A DNA stretch of 64,000 nucleotides from NCBI RefSeq assembly GCF_002575655.3, contig NC_053037.3:324845294-324909293 (forward strand), given 5' to 3'. Position numbers and translations under genes: made by a program. Origin of the DNA: Aegilops tauschii subsp. strangulata. Its lineage: Eukaryota > Streptophyta > Magnoliopsida > Poales > Poaceae. This document shows positions 9,589 to 21,600 of the stretch, piece after piece (position 1 is the first letter of the stretch; each line of letters opens with the position of its first letter). The notes under the pieces were generated by a model. The model made no database searches. It saw only the letters and a program-made list of their open reading frames with translations, and had not been told where the DNA came from.

Positions 9589-12444
9589 ATCTATTCTTGC
9601 TTTTATGCCTAGCTAGGGGCGTTAAACGATAGCGCTTGTTGGGAGGCAACCCAATTTTATTTTTGTTTCTTGCTTTTTGTTTATGTTTAGTAATCAATAA
9701 TTCATCTATCCTCTGTTTGGATGTGTTTTTATGTTTTAATTAGTGTTTGTGCCAAGTAGAACCAATAGGATCTTCTTGGGTGATAGTGGTTTGATCTTGC
9801 TGAAAAAGACAGAAACTTTGCGCTCACGAAAATAATTGTTAAAATTCACCAGAACATGATAAAATACCAATTATTTTTGCAGTAGATGAGTATACACATT
9901 TTCCAGGTTTTCCTAGTTTTTCAGAATTTTTGGAGTTCCATAAGTATTCGAACAAATCTGATTGCTACAGACTGTTCTGTTTTTGACAGATTCTGTTTTT
10001 CGTGTGTTGTTTGCTTATTTTGATGAATCTATGGCTAGTATCGGGGGGTATGAAATATGGAGAAGTTGGAATACAGTAGGTTTAACACCAATATAAATAA
10101 AGAATGAGTTCATTACAGTACCTTTAAGTGATGATTTGTTTTCTTATACTAACGGAGCTCATGAGATTTTCTGTTGAGTTTTGTGTTGTGAAGTTTTCAA
10201 GTTTTTGGTAAAGATTTGATGGATGGATGGAATAAGGAGTGGCAAGAGCCTATGCTTGGGGATGCCCAAGGCACCCCCAAGGTAAAATTCAAGGACAACC
10301 AAGAGCCTAAGCTTGGGGATGGCCCAGAAGGCATCCCCTCTTTCGTCTTCGTCCATCGGTAACTTTACTTGAGGCTATATTTTTATTCACCATATGATAT
10401 GTGTTTTGCTTGGAGCGTCTTGTATGATTTGAGTCTTTGCTTTTTAGTTTACCACAATCATCCTTGCTGTACACACCTTTTTAGAGAGACACACATGAAC
10501 CGGAATTTATTAGAATACTCTTTGTGCTTCACTTATATCTTTTGAGCTAGATAATTTTGCTCTAGTGCTTCACTTATATCTTTTTAGAGCACGGTGGTAG
10601 TTTTATTTTATAGAAATTATTGATCTCTCATGCTTCACTTATATTATTTTGAGAGTTCTTTAGAACAGCATGGTAATTTGCTTCGGCTATAAAATTAGTC
10701 CTAATATGATAGGCATCCAAGATGGGTGTAATAACAACTTTCATAAAAAGTGCATTGAATACTATGAGAAGTTTGATACTTGAGGATTGTTTTGAGATAT
10801 GAAGATGGTGATATTAGAGTCATGCTAGTTGAGTAGTTGTGAATTTGAGAAATACTTGTGTTGAAGTTTGCAAGTCCCGTAGCATGCACGTATGGTAACC
10901 GTTGTGTGAAAAATTTGAAACATGAGGTGTTCTTTGATTGTCATCCTTATGAGTGGCGGTCGGGGACGAGCGATGGTCTTTTCCTACCAATCTATCCCCC
11001 TACGAATATGCGCGTAATGCTTGGTTTTTGATGACTTGTAGATTTTTGCAATAAGTATGTGAGTTCTTTACGACTAATGTTGAGTCCATGGATTATACGC
11101 ACTTTCACCTTTCCATCATTGCTAGCCTCTTCGGTACCGTGCATTGCCCTTTCTCACCTTGAGAGTTGGTGCAAACTTCGCCGGTGCATCCAAACCCCGT
11201 GATACGATACGCTCTATCACGCATAAACCTCCTTATATCTTCCTCAAAACAGCCACCATACCTACCTATTATGGCATTTCCATAGCCATTCCGAGATATA
11301 TTGCCATGCAACTTTCCACCGTTTCATTTATTTTGACACGCTTCGTCATTGTGATATTGCCTTGCATGATCATGTAGTTGACATCGTATTTGTGGCAAAG
11401 CCACCATGCATAATTTTTTCATACATGTCACTCTTGATTCATTTCCCATCCCGGTACACCGCCGAAGGCATTCATACAGAGTCATATTTTGTTCTAGTAT
11501 CGAGTTGTAATCATTGAGTTGTAAATAAATAGAAGTGTGATGATCATCATTAATAGAGCATTGTCCCAAATAAAAAAAGAGAAAAGAAAAAAAGAGAAAG
11601 GCCAAATAAAAAGAAAAGAGAAAGGCCCAAAAAAAGAGAAAAGAAATAAAAAGGGACAATGCTACTATCCTTTTTTCCACACTTGTGCTTCAAAGTAGCA
11701 CCATGATCTTTATGATAGAGAGTCTCTTGTTTTGTCACTTTCATATACTAGTGGGAATTATTCATTATAGAACTTGGCTTGTATATTCCAACAATGGGCT
11801 TCCTCAAATGCCCTAGGTCTTCGTGAGCAAGCAAGTTGGATGCACACCCACTTAGTTTCTTTTGTTGAGCTTTCATACATTTATAGCTCTAGTGCATCTG
11901 TTGCATGGCAATCCCAAGTCCTTGCATTGACATCAATTGATGGGCATCTCCCTAGCCCATTGATTAGCCGTGTCAATGTGACACTTTCTCCTTTTTGTCC
12001 TCTCCAACACAACCTCCATCATCATATTCTATTCCACCCATAGTGCTATGTCCATGGCTCACGCTCATGTATTGCGTGAAAGTTGAAAAAGTTTGAGATT
12101 ACTAAAGTATGAAACAATTGCTTGGCTTATCATCGGGGCTGTGCATGATGGCAGCATTTTGTGTGACGAAAATGAAGCATAGCCAAACTATATGATTTTG
12201 TAGGGATAAGCTTTCTTTGGCCATGTTATTTTGAGAAGACATAATTGCTTAGTTAGTATGCTTGAAGTATTGTTATTTTTATGCCAATATTAAACTTTTA
12301 TCTTGAATCTTTCGGATCTGAACATTCATGCCACAATAAAGAGAATTACTTAGAAAATTATGTTAGGTAGCATTCCACATCAAAAAAATCTGTTTTTATC
12401 ATTTACCTACTCGAGGTCGAGCAGGAATTAAGCTTGGGGATGCT
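9589..12444 (+). other. Non-coding internal region of element A
   Basis: About 2.85 kb without a supported gene. It starts with a conserved segment around GGCGTTAAACGATAGCGC and TTGGGAGGCAACCCAA (9619-9652). It has paired AAGCTTGGGGATG phrases near 10250 and 10310, and a purine-rich AAAAGAGAAAGGCC repeat at 11570-11655. It ends in the polypurine-like AAGCTTGGGGA just before the 3' LTR. The same segments occur inverted in element B (23987-26880). Confidence 0.6.
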
Positions 12445-14019
12445 TGATACATCTCCAACGTATCTATAACTTTTGATTGTTCCATGCCATTATATTATCT
12501 GTTTTGGATGTTTAATGGGCTTTATTATGCACTTTTATATTATTTTTGGGACTAACCTATTAACCGAAGGCCCAGTGCAAATTGCTGTTTTTTGCCTATT
12601 TCAGTGTTTCGCAAAAAAGGAATATCAAACGGAAACCAAACGGAATGAAACCTTCGGGAGAGTTATTTTTGGAACAAGCGCAATCCAGGGGACTTGGAGT
12701 GGACATCAAGGAAGCAATGAGGCGGCCACGAGGTAGGGAGGCGCGCCCAGGGGGGTAGGCGCGCCCCCACCCTCGTGGCTCCACCGACCTACTTCTTTCG
12801 CCTATATATACTCATGTACCCCGAAAACATCCGAGAGCACCATGAAACCCTATTTCCACCGCCGCAACCTTCTGTACCTGTGAGATCCCATCTTGGGGCC
12901 TTTTCCGGCGCTCCGCCGGAGGGGGAATCGATCACGGAGGGCTTCTACATCAACACCATAGCCTCTCCGATGATGTGTGAGTAGTTTACCACAGACCTTT
13001 GGGTCCATAGTTATTAGCTAGATGGCTTCTCCTCTCTCTTTGGATCTCAATACAAAGTTCTCCTCGATCTTCTTGGAGATCTATTCGATGTAATTCTTTT
13101 TGCGGTGTGTTTGTCGAGATCCAATGAATTGTGGGTTTATGATCAAGATTATCTATGAACAATATTTGATTCTTATCTGAATTCTTTTATGCGTGATTTC
13201 AATATCTTTGCAAGTCTCTTCGAATTATCAGTTTGGTTTGGCCTACTAGATTGATCTTTCTTGCAATGGGAGAAGTGCTTAGCTTTGAGTTCAATCTTGT
13301 GGTGTCCTTTCCCAGTGACAGCAGGGGCAGCAAGGCACGTATTGTATTGTTGCCATCGAGGATAAAAAGATGGGGTTTATATCATATTACTTGAGTTTAT
13401 CCCTCTACATCATGTCATCTTGCCTAATGCGTTACTCTGTTCTTATGAACTTAATACTCTAGATGCATGCTGGATAGCGGTCGATGTGTGGAGTAATAGT
13501 AGTAGATGCAGAATCGTTTCGGTCTACTTGTCACGGACGTGATGCCTATATACATGATCATGCCTAGATATTCTCATAACTATGCGCTTTTCTATCAATT
13601 GCTCGACACTAATTTGTTCACCCACCATAGATTATCCTATCTTGAAAGAATCCACTAGTGAAACCTATGGCCCCCGGGTCTATCTTCCATCATATTATTA
13701 TCCTATCAATTTACTATTTCTGCCTTTGTTTATTTTGCAATCTTTACTTTCCAATTTATATCATAAAAATACCAAAAATATTTACCTTATTATCTCTATC
13801 AGATCTCACTTTTGCAAGTGGCCGTGAAGGGATTGACAACCCCTTTATCGCGTTGGTTGCAAGGTTCTTATTTGTTTGTGCAGGTACAAGGCGACTTGTG
13901 TGTAACCTCCTACTGGATTGATACCTTGTTTCTCAAAAACCGAGGGAAATACTTACGCTACTTTGCTGCATCACCCTTTCCTCTTCAAGGGAAAACCAAC
14001 GCATGCTCAAGAGGTAGCA
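12445..14019 (+). repeat. 3' LTR of element A
   Basis: 1575 bp, starts TGATACATCTCCAACG, ends GAGGTAGCA, colinear with the 5' LTR apart from substitutions and short indels. The right boundary is fixed by the host gene frame resuming at 14025. Confidence 0.85.
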
Positions 14020-14739
14020 CGGCTCAGTCCCCGGCGTAGTGTAGTGCGTGTGGCGTCCCTGTTGAGTGTGCGCGGAACACCCACCACACGCTCCACCGCC
14101 GGTGCCCGTCGGCACCTGTTTCCGGCCGTCGTTGCCACCACACAACCGTCAAAAGATAGGACCATCGCCTGCTCCGCTGCCCCGGCCTAAAGGCGGGAGA
14201 TGGCCGTCATGGCCGCCACCTCACTGCCGGCCATCACCCCCTGCGCCACCGCGGCCCGAAGGCAGAAGGTGACTGTCGTGGCCGCCTCCTGACTGTCGGC
14301 CATCACCCGCTCCGCCACCGCGGCCTGAAGGCAAGAGGTGGCCGTCGTGGCTGCCACCCCATCGTCGGCCGTCAGCCCACCGTTGACCGCCGGGATCATC
14401 ACCCGCTCTGCCACAGCCGCCCGAAGGAGGGAGGCGGAGGTGGAGGCTCGCACGTGCGTCAGCGACCTTGCGCGCTACATCGAGTTCCTGCAGGAGGAGG
14501 AGGAGCGCCTCGTCGAGCACGCAAAGAGCCTTACTGTAGCCGTGGCCGCAGCACACACCGACGTAGAGGAGAGGAATCAAAAGATCTACGAGCATTCTGG
14601 CCGCTTCGAGAGGGATCGTCTGGAGCGGCAGTGGGCGTTCGAGCTGGCGAGCGTCACTGAACGTGCAGCAGCGACAGGCACCGTATTGCATTTGTCCAGC
14701 TCGTCGGTAGGCTCCTCCTCCTCCTCTGCCTCTTACTGA

Positions 14740-15890
14740 GCGCGCTCGACAGAGGGGAGGCTGTCGGAAGTAGCACAAAGCCCCTCCGTAGTAGTAGTAG
14801 TATTTAGGGGCTATTTTGTTCAGTTCATCTGACTATAGATGTGGTGGAACTATACAACGTACTTAAAATTAGCTAGTATATATAGTTGAACTAGCTATTT
14901 CAGTACGTGGTTGGCAACAATTGGGGAAACGTTTGGTCGGTTCAGCTGTCGAGTTGAACTGTTCGTATAAATTAAGAATGGCTGCTTAATCTATGAACAA
15001 AATCTATGCTTAATTAATGAATTTTAGTTGCAAAAATTAGATAGTGCTTGTGATTTTTAGCTACATATTTTGACAAATCGCAGTGTTACAAGGATTGAAA
15101 AATGGCAATGTTACTAGATCAACAAATGTCAATCTTTTCAGTTTGACAAATGGCAAGATACCCAATATGACAGATGCAAATCTTACCAAATTGTTTGTAC
15201 GTGGTTGCACACGGGTCATCCAAAACAACCATTTGCTTTGAAGGGATGCACAAATCCCGCGCTGCAAATTTTCCCTCGACTTAAGGGGGAAGACCATAGA
15301 TCTCACTTTGCATACGGGTGTTCTATCTAAAACGTTTGCGATCAAGAGCAGCAGAAATCCTGCTCGGCATATTTTCTCTTGGCTTCCTGGGGAAGCTGTC
15401 GGTTTGCATACGGGTGTTCTAACTAAAACGTTTGCGATCAATAGCTGCACAAATCCTGCTAGGCACATTTTCCCTTGGCTTCCTGGGGAAGTTGTCGGTT
15501 TTGCAAACGGGTGTTCTAACTAAAATGTTTGCGATGAGTGTTTTATATTTAAAAACCGTATTAAACTATGGCTTGGACGCCATTAATGGAGAGGATGTGA
15601 GCAAGGCGGGCAGCCATGGAAGTCAAATGGGCTCGCTTCCCGATGAGCCTGCGCGGCGTATAGCTCGCACGCTTCCCGGTGAGCCTCCGCATTGGAGTAC
15701 AGCTCGCACGCCTCCCGTTTAGTCAAGCACTCAAGCACCTGTCCGCACGGCACCTCCTAGCCATTAAAAGAGTGAGGCGTGGCGTCACGTGAATGGTTAA
15801 TAGAACGCACACAATTTAAATTATACAAAACGTTTGCGATGTTACAGTGGCAGCTATTTGTTTCAAAATGCCTTTGTTGGCTGTTAATCG
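14740..15890. repeat. Region after split gene with short tandem repeats
   Basis: 1.15 kb without a supported gene. From about 14975 it matches the start of the second block at 30836. Three tandem copies (about 15307, 15413, 15500; spacing roughly 90-105 bp) share TTTGCATACGGGTGTTCT, AAAACGTTTGCGATC and CTTGGCTTCCTGGGGAAG. The GTTTGCGAT phrase resembles CACTA subterminal repeats. Confidence 0.5.
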
Positions 15891-15899
15891 AGTGTGCCT

Positions 15900-17690
15900 T
15901 CTCTCAAAATGGACACGAAAAATACCATAGCATGTCGGGTGCCATTCTATTATAGCATGCCAAGTTTCATGAATTTCAGACGAGTTTTGGATTTACTAGA
16001 ATCTAAAAACAAAGTATCTCAACGTTTTGCAGGCAATCAACAGTGCCCTGGTGTTTGAAATTCATTCCCATTTCTTGCATGGGACCTAAGCATGCACCGA
16101 AGGACATAGATTTGATTTTTCAACCAATTTATATGCACTGGAGCATGTGCATGTAGTTCAAATTTGAATTATGCACATAAAAGGCCTAGAAAACCCAGTT
16201 AAAGTATAAAAAAATGTCCAAACGAACCCCGAAAAATTCCAAAATTACACACAACACTCCTGTTTGTTCTATGTTGACACTAGAAATGTTTTGAAAGCAA
16301 TAAGAGGCAACGGATATCGTTTCGTCCCCAAAGGTGGCACGTTCCCTACCGAAACCATCACGCTTGTTGTGAGAAGCTCTAGTTTGTGAGAAGCTTATAC
16401 CCGAACCTGCCCCAAATGGGACAAAATTTTTACCACGGCATGTTGATGCCGCTCCATGATAGAATGCCAAGTTTCATGAATTTCAGACGAGTTTTGGATT
16501 TACTAGAATTTAAAAACCAAGTATCTCATTGTTTGCGGCCGAGTGACGGTGGCAGGATGTTTGAAATGCATTCCCATTTCTTGCATGGGACCTAATCATG
16601 CAACCAAGGACACAAATTTGATTTTTCAACCCGCTTATATGCACTGGAGCATGTGCATGTTGTTCAGATTTGAATTATGCACATAAAATGCCTAGAAAAC
16701 CCAGTTAATGTATAAAAATGTCCAAACGAACCCCGAAAAATTCCAAAATTAAACACAACACTCCTGTTGTTCTATGTTGACACTAGAAAAGAATTTGAAA
16801 GCAATAAGAGGCAACGGATATTGTTTCGTCCCCAAAGGTGGCACATTCCCTACCGAAACCATCACGCTTGTTGTGAGAAGCTCTGGTTTGTGAGAAGCTT
16901 ATACCCAAACCTGCCCCAAATGGGACAAAAAAATTTACCACGGCATGTTGATGCTGCTCCATGATAGCATGCCAAGTTTCATGAATTTCAGACTAGTTTT
17001 GGATTTACTAGAATTTAAAAACAAGTATCTCAATGTTTGCGGCCGAGTAACGGTGGCAGGGTGTTTGAAATTCATTCCCATTTCTTGCATGGGACCTAAG
17101 CATGCACTGAAGGACACAGATTTGATTTTCAACCAATTTATATGCACTAGAGCATGTGCATGTAGTTCAAATTTTAATTATGCACATCAAATGCCAAGAA
17201 AACACAGTTAATGCATTAAAATGTCCAAACGAACCCCGAAAATTCCAAAATTAAACACAACACTCCTGTTTGTTCTATGTTGACACTAGAAATTTTTTGA
17301 AAGCAATAAGAGGCAACGGATATCGTTTCGTCCCCAAAGGTGGCACGTTCCCTACCAAAACCATCACGCTTGTTGTGAGAAGCTTATACCCAAACCTGCC
17401 CCGAATGGGACAAAAAAATACCACGACATGTTGATGCCGCTCCATGATAGCATGCGAAGTTTCATGAATTTCGGACGAGTTTTGGGTTTACTAGAATTTA
17501 AAAACCAGGTATGCCAATGTTTGCGGTCGAGTGACGGTGGCAGAGTGTTTGAAATTCATTCTCATTTCTTGCATGGGACCTAAGCATGCAACCAAGGACA
17601 CATATTTGATTTTTTAACCCGTTTATATGCACTGGAGCATGTGCAAGTTAATGTATAAAAACGTCCAAACGAACCCTGAACAATTCCTTT
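15900..17690. repeat. ~500 bp tandem repeat array, block 1 (4 units)
   Basis: Four units marked by ATGCCAAGTTTCATGAATTT at about 15958, 16468, 16970 and 17453 (the last with one change), spacing roughly 480-510 bp. Each unit also carries GGATATCGTTTCGTCCCCAAAG-like and TTATATGCACTGGAGCATGT phrases. No gene. The same array, with five units, is at 31190-33570. Confidence 0.85.
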
Positions 17691-17844
17691 TTTTTACGAC
17701 ACACCTATAGTTGCATGTTCACTGTAGATAAAAGTTCTAGGAATTCAAACACCATCCTTTGCAGGTGTGACCCCATTATGTAATTCTTGTCAAGACAAAA
17801 AATCAAGTAGATCGCACACAGTTTATTATCACCAACCGTGTGAG

Positions 17845-18438
17845 ATGCAGCACAAAAAATCTTGGAGTACCGTCGGAGTGTCAAGCACACTAGCCAGGCG
17901 CGTGCTAATAAGCTTCGTGAGGGCAACCACAATCTGTGTCCGGGCGGCCAAGGCAGCCCAAACGGCAACTGTTGCTTCTCAGGCGGCGGCAGCAGCATCT
18001 GCCTCGAGGATAGCAACTGGAGAGAGTGGCACGACAGCTGTATGTTCCGCAGTCGTGGCCTTAGCCCTGATGGAGGCCACCCACGACCATGTCGAGGCCG
18101 TCCACGCCCAGCTTGTGGCGGTCACCGCACAAATCGAACGAAGCTTCTTCGACAACAGTCAGCAACCCACGGCCGAAGAGTTGGCAATCGTCGAGCGTGT
18201 TCGAGCAGCCGTCCGTTCCTATGTGGCATACCTTGCCACGACGGAGCCCGCCAAAGCCCAGATCGCGGCCGCCCACGCCCAGCTCATGGCGGCCTATTCC
18301 AAAGATATGGCGGACGCGGATGGTGAGATGCTTGCCGAGTATGGTGTGATTGATGCCATGGAGCCCCTTCCCCAGGAGACCGTTGGGCGCGAGCTAGACA
18401 TGGAGGCGGCGGCAGAGATCGACGAGCACCAGTCGTAG
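17845..18438 (+). pseudogene. Alanine-rich ORF, block 1 only
   Basis: Open frame from ATG 17845 to TAG 18436-18438. The sequence around the ATG is shared with block 2 and may be repeat, so the true gene segment probably starts near 17870. The product is strongly Ala-rich with helical periodicity (AKAAQTATVASQAAAAASAS, then EAVHAQLVAVTAQIERSFF and AAAHAQLMAAYSKDMADADG) and an acidic C-terminus. No family recognised. Block 2 lacks this segment: its homology jumps from about 33711 to the equivalent of 18705. It is likely a captured gene fragment; high GC and codon bias support real coding. Confidence 0.5.
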
Positions 18439-18987
18439 TAGTACTCTTTGTTTTGTTTAATTAAGAGCGTCAGTATTTAATTTGTTAGAGTAATGTTTAG
18501 GTCGACTAGCTTTGTTTAATTGCTGAACTTGCTCGATTAAGAAGTGTGGGTGTGCTGTAGTCTCCTTTGTGTACCCAAATTATGCAATGACGTGGATGAC
18601 CAGTGTAACCAGGGAAATTCGAACCAAAATTTTTGACGTTCAAACTCATCACACACGGGTCAAGCTATCTGAATCGTTTGTAATGTTCACATATCGTACA
18701 CACTTCTGAATAAGGGACCGTGTCTGATGACACTTTGCGCGCCAGTTTTTTCGATGAAGCGATTCCAAATTTTCGAGTTCCGCGGAAATATCTACCTCCC
18801 CGCCCTCTCCCCCTTACCAAAAGCCACATTTCCCCTGTTTTAGCCTTCCTTTCCAAGTTGAAACCTTCACTCCTTGCTTGCAGCGCTGCCTCCTCGCGGG
18901 TGACCCTCCTTCACGCTGCTCGGCCTCGCCTATCCAGGCAGGTAATCCACACCCGACCCCCATCCTCCTCCTCCTTCCACATCCCAC

Positions 18988-19218
18988 ATGCCCCGACCGC
19001 CGGCGCGACACCTTCCACCCAAATCACCGACCCCTCCACCAAATAAGTCTCGCCCTAAGCCATGGTGCGCTCAGTATAGCCAGGATCTCAAGGAGCATTT
19101 GGCAGCGGAGAAGCAAATCACGGCCGCACGCGCGGATGAGGTCGCGATGGCTGCCATTCGTGTCTACACCCAGATCTTGGAGGAGCACCTCGTCGTCCAG
19201 GCCACCGTCAACGCCTAG
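18988..19218 (+). pseudogene. Small Ala-rich gene, truncated copy (block 1)
   Basis: ATG 18988 (MPRPPARHLPPKSPTPPPNK) to TAG 19216-19218. A proline-rich N-terminus is followed by a helical segment (AAEKQITAARADEVAMAAIR). The block 2 copy at 34012-34497 continues about 90 residues further to an acidic end, so this copy has lost its 3' part by deletion. The leader has a possible donor CAGGCAG|GTAATC at about 18940. Function unknown. Confidence 0.55.
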
Positions 19219-19239
19219 TGCGCCGACGACGCGACGCTT

Positions 19240-19920
19240 GGCTGTTTGGTTCAATTCTGCAGTGCGATGTTCAATTGTTGTGGGTGCATTCTCCTATTGT
19301 ATACCATGTGAGAAATAAATCGAATTAGGTTGTACTAAATACATGAGAAACAAATACAATTGCTATATTTCCAAGTTGTTAAGCATGCTTGGTTTGGTTA
19401 ACTGTCTGATCTTCTATTAGGAGTATGTTATATTGTGCAATGTCGTGCTCAGTTAACGTTTGGTTCATTTGTTGTGGTGTTTAGTTAATTGTTTGGTTCA
19501 ATTCTGCAATGCGATGTTCAATTGTTGTGGGTGCATTCTGTTATTGTATACCATGTGAGGAATAAATTGAATTTGGTTGTACTAAATACATGAGAAACAA
19601 ATACAATTGCTATATTTCCAAGTTGTTAAGCATGCTTGGTTTGGTTAACTGTCTGATCTTCTATTAGGAGTATGTTATATTATGCAATGTGGTGCTCAGT
19701 TAATGTTTGGTTCATTTGTTGTGGTGTTTAGTTAACTGCTTGGTTCAATTCTGCAATGCGATGTCCAATTGTCGTGGGTAGAATTTTTTATTGTTGTGCA
19801 TGTGAGGAATAAATCGAATTCGGCTGCACTTAATACATAAGAAACATATACAAGTGCTATATTTCCTAGTTCTTAATCATGCTTGGTTTGGATAAATGGG
19901 TTTTCCATGTGGCTTGAATT
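19240..19920. repeat. ~250 bp tandem repeats, block 1 (3 units)
   Basis: Three units marked by TTCAATTCTGCAATGCGATG at about 19250, 19496 and 19745, each with AATACAATTGCTATATTTCC and AAGCATGCTTGGTTTGG. AT-rich, no gene. They lie upstream of the B3 gene, possibly in a 5' UTR intron, since GTTGTAG|GGAAACAATGG at about 20024 looks like an acceptor before the ATG. Confidence 0.75.
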
Positions 19921-20031
19921 AATCTGATGAATCTGCAATGTGCTTATTTTTCATCAACGTATTTTACTGATAGCATGCAAACCCTTACTTAACCTGATGA
20001 CTAACTACCTTATATGTGTTGTAGGGAAACA

Positions 20032-20678
20032 ATGGGAAGCACTGAGGTTTACAATCGAGGTTAGCACGTGCATGGTCCGTTATCTAATAACACATTATTG
20101 TGCAATTGCAGGAACCATTCTAATATTTAGGTTTTTAACAATTCGGTCTTGCACATGTAGGTCCTACTGTCAGAGGTTTTGACCCACTGTTCGACCCTTT
20201 TTGCATATGGGGAAATGAGTTGTCCATGAATATTAGTCAAGTCAAGAAACTCAGAAAGATTGTTAGGATAAAGAAATTAGCGACAAAAAACAACAAGATC
20301 TTTGTGTGCACAATGAAGAAGACATCAGTTTACTACAGGACGGTACTAACTATTATACCTTGCCTTTTTTATTCCTTTGCCCCATTTCCAATATAGAGAA
20401 GATATTTATGCACATTCTTGTTTTCAGGTCTTTCCAAATCAGTTCACTAATGATTACCTCTCAAACCACCTCTATGGTCAAGAGGCAAGGAAGGTATTCA
20501 TACAACACCCACGGTTCAATATTGATGTGTTCCTGAAGAGGACAAAGGATGGACGGTCAATCATCCACAGGCACTGGCCTAAAGTTACAAAGACCTTCAA
20601 CATCATGAAGGCTCAATATTCTCCTTCTACTTCAGCAGTTTTCGAGATGAGATACATCTGTGTATGTACCGTCTATGA
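20032..20678 (+). pseudogene. Single B3 DNA-binding domain gene, three exons, one frameshift
   Basis: Exons 20032-20059, 20161-20342 and 20428-20678 join with matching phases at GT-AG sites (CGAG|GTTAGC, TGTAG|GTCC, GACG|GTACTA, TTTCAG|GTCT). The product begins MGSTEVYNRGPTVRGF and has a basic region (VKKLRKIVRIKKLATKNNKI), then a B3 core: VFPNQFTNDYLSNHLYGQEA, an FNIDVFLKR strand and DGRSIIHRHWPKV. B3 domains bind DNA in plant transcription factors; this form resembles grass REM-type B3 proteins. A 1-nt loss near 20603-20607 shifts the frame. The other frame continues the expected C-terminal B3 strands to TGA 20676-20678. Domain assignment is firm, target unknown. A more damaged copy is at 35635. 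Confidence 0.75.
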
Positions 20679-20879
20679 TGCTAATTTCGAAAGGTTATAT
20701 ATGTTGCATGTGAAACTTGGTGCTGGTGTAGTTGTGTAAAGGGGTAGCTGAGTGCTGAAGCTATATGATGTTGTAATCTGATGTATTTCAATTATGAAAA
20801 TGAAATATATTGTGTGCTTAATATGAAATTTCAATTAGATTAATAAATGGATTATTAATAATCAGATAATTAGCCTGCT

Positions 20880-21600
20880 AATTGGGTTTTTCTACTGCAA
20901 ACGGTTGTTGAGAAAACACCGTGTGTGATGCATTCAATAACGCACACAGTTTCTAGGAATAAACCGTGTTAGATTAATGAACAATCACACACGACATCCT
21001 CTTGAAAACTGTTTGCGTTAGGCCACCTGGAGAAAACGTTTACCACATAAAATCTGTATGTGATGGACAACCTTTGCCACACAGTTTCTTCTACGCACCG
21101 TGTGTTATGCACACCACTGCAGGATGCTGCTAACGCGACACTAGGATCAGAGACCCTTCGACGAAACTGTGTGCAATGCAATAATCACAAACGGTGGTGT
21201 AAAAAACCATCAAAAAAGGCGCAAAACGTTTGTGATGACGGATGCATCAAACACGGTTCAGATTTTACTTGCGTGTGCGATTCAGGGCATACGGTTTAGT
21301 TCAATTAACCGTTTTCGATGAGTAGGAACAAAAGAAACGGGTAGCCAGATGAAGGTGTGTGCGATGTACAACATATGGTTCACTCGGATGAACTGTTTGT
21401 GATTAGGCAACACAAAAGAAACGGCCAGCCAGATCAAGGTGTGTGCGATGTACAACATACAGTTCACTTGGATGAACTGTTTGTGATTAGGCAACACAAA
21501 AGAAACGGTCAGACATATCAAGGTGTGTGCGATGTACGACATGCGGTTCACCCGGTTGAACTGTTTGCGTTGAGACAAGATAACAGAAACGGTTTAATAT
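20880..21600. repeat. CACTA-like subterminal repeat region, block 1
   Basis: Dense short motifs in both orientations: AAACGGTT, GTTTGTGATT, GTGTGCGATGTACAACAT, ACACGG. Three tandem copies of about 90 bp lie at 21340-21600. 20937-21010 matches 39312-39390, next to a CACTA-type terminus at 39433. No terminal inverted repeat is visible here, so this end is internal or truncated. Confidence 0.6.

Larger units (their letters stand above)
6896..14019 (+). mobile_element. Complete non-autonomous Gypsy-type LTR retrotransposon A
   Basis: A 7.1 kb element with two direct LTRs (6896-8464 and 12445-14019), a tRNA-Asp primer site at 8476-8493, one ORF (8743-9588) and about 2.8 kb of non-coding DNA. No protease, reverse transcriptase or integrase is visible, so mobilisation must depend on a partner. 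Flanks are CAGCT (6891-6895) and CGGCT (14020-14024), a 5-bp target duplication with one change. By eye the LTRs differ by about two dozen changes in the first 530 bp, so this is not a recent insertion. Sabrina-like from memory. It sits in the coding exon of the gene starting at 6810. Confidence 0.85.
6810..14739 (+). pseudogene. Ala/Arg-rich coiled-coil gene split by an LTR retrotransposon
   Basis: Coding starts at ATG 6810 (MAPVRRCRSATPPSSEDSSS) and stops being gene sequence at 6895, where an LTR begins. Beyond the element, coding resumes at 14025. If the element and one 5-bp duplication (cagct / cggct) are ignored, the frame continues without shift: 28 codons, a CT|C split codon, then SPRRSVVRVASLL. 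The downstream part has in-frame stops TAA 14188, TGA 14290 and TGA 14326, then stays open from 14338 to a TGA at 14737-14739. The end has a charged coiled-coil-like stretch (DLARYIEFLQEEEERLVEHA) and a serine tail. Four imperfect GC-rich repeats of about 67 bp lie between 14150 and 14420. I do not recognise the family. The insertion and stops make it a pseudogene. Confidence 0.7.

Noticed and set aside
18720..19046. Open frame starting MSDDTLRASF, also at 33741
   Set aside because: It is shared by both blocks as DNA and overlaps the likely leader of the small Ala-rich gene. No independent coding evidence.
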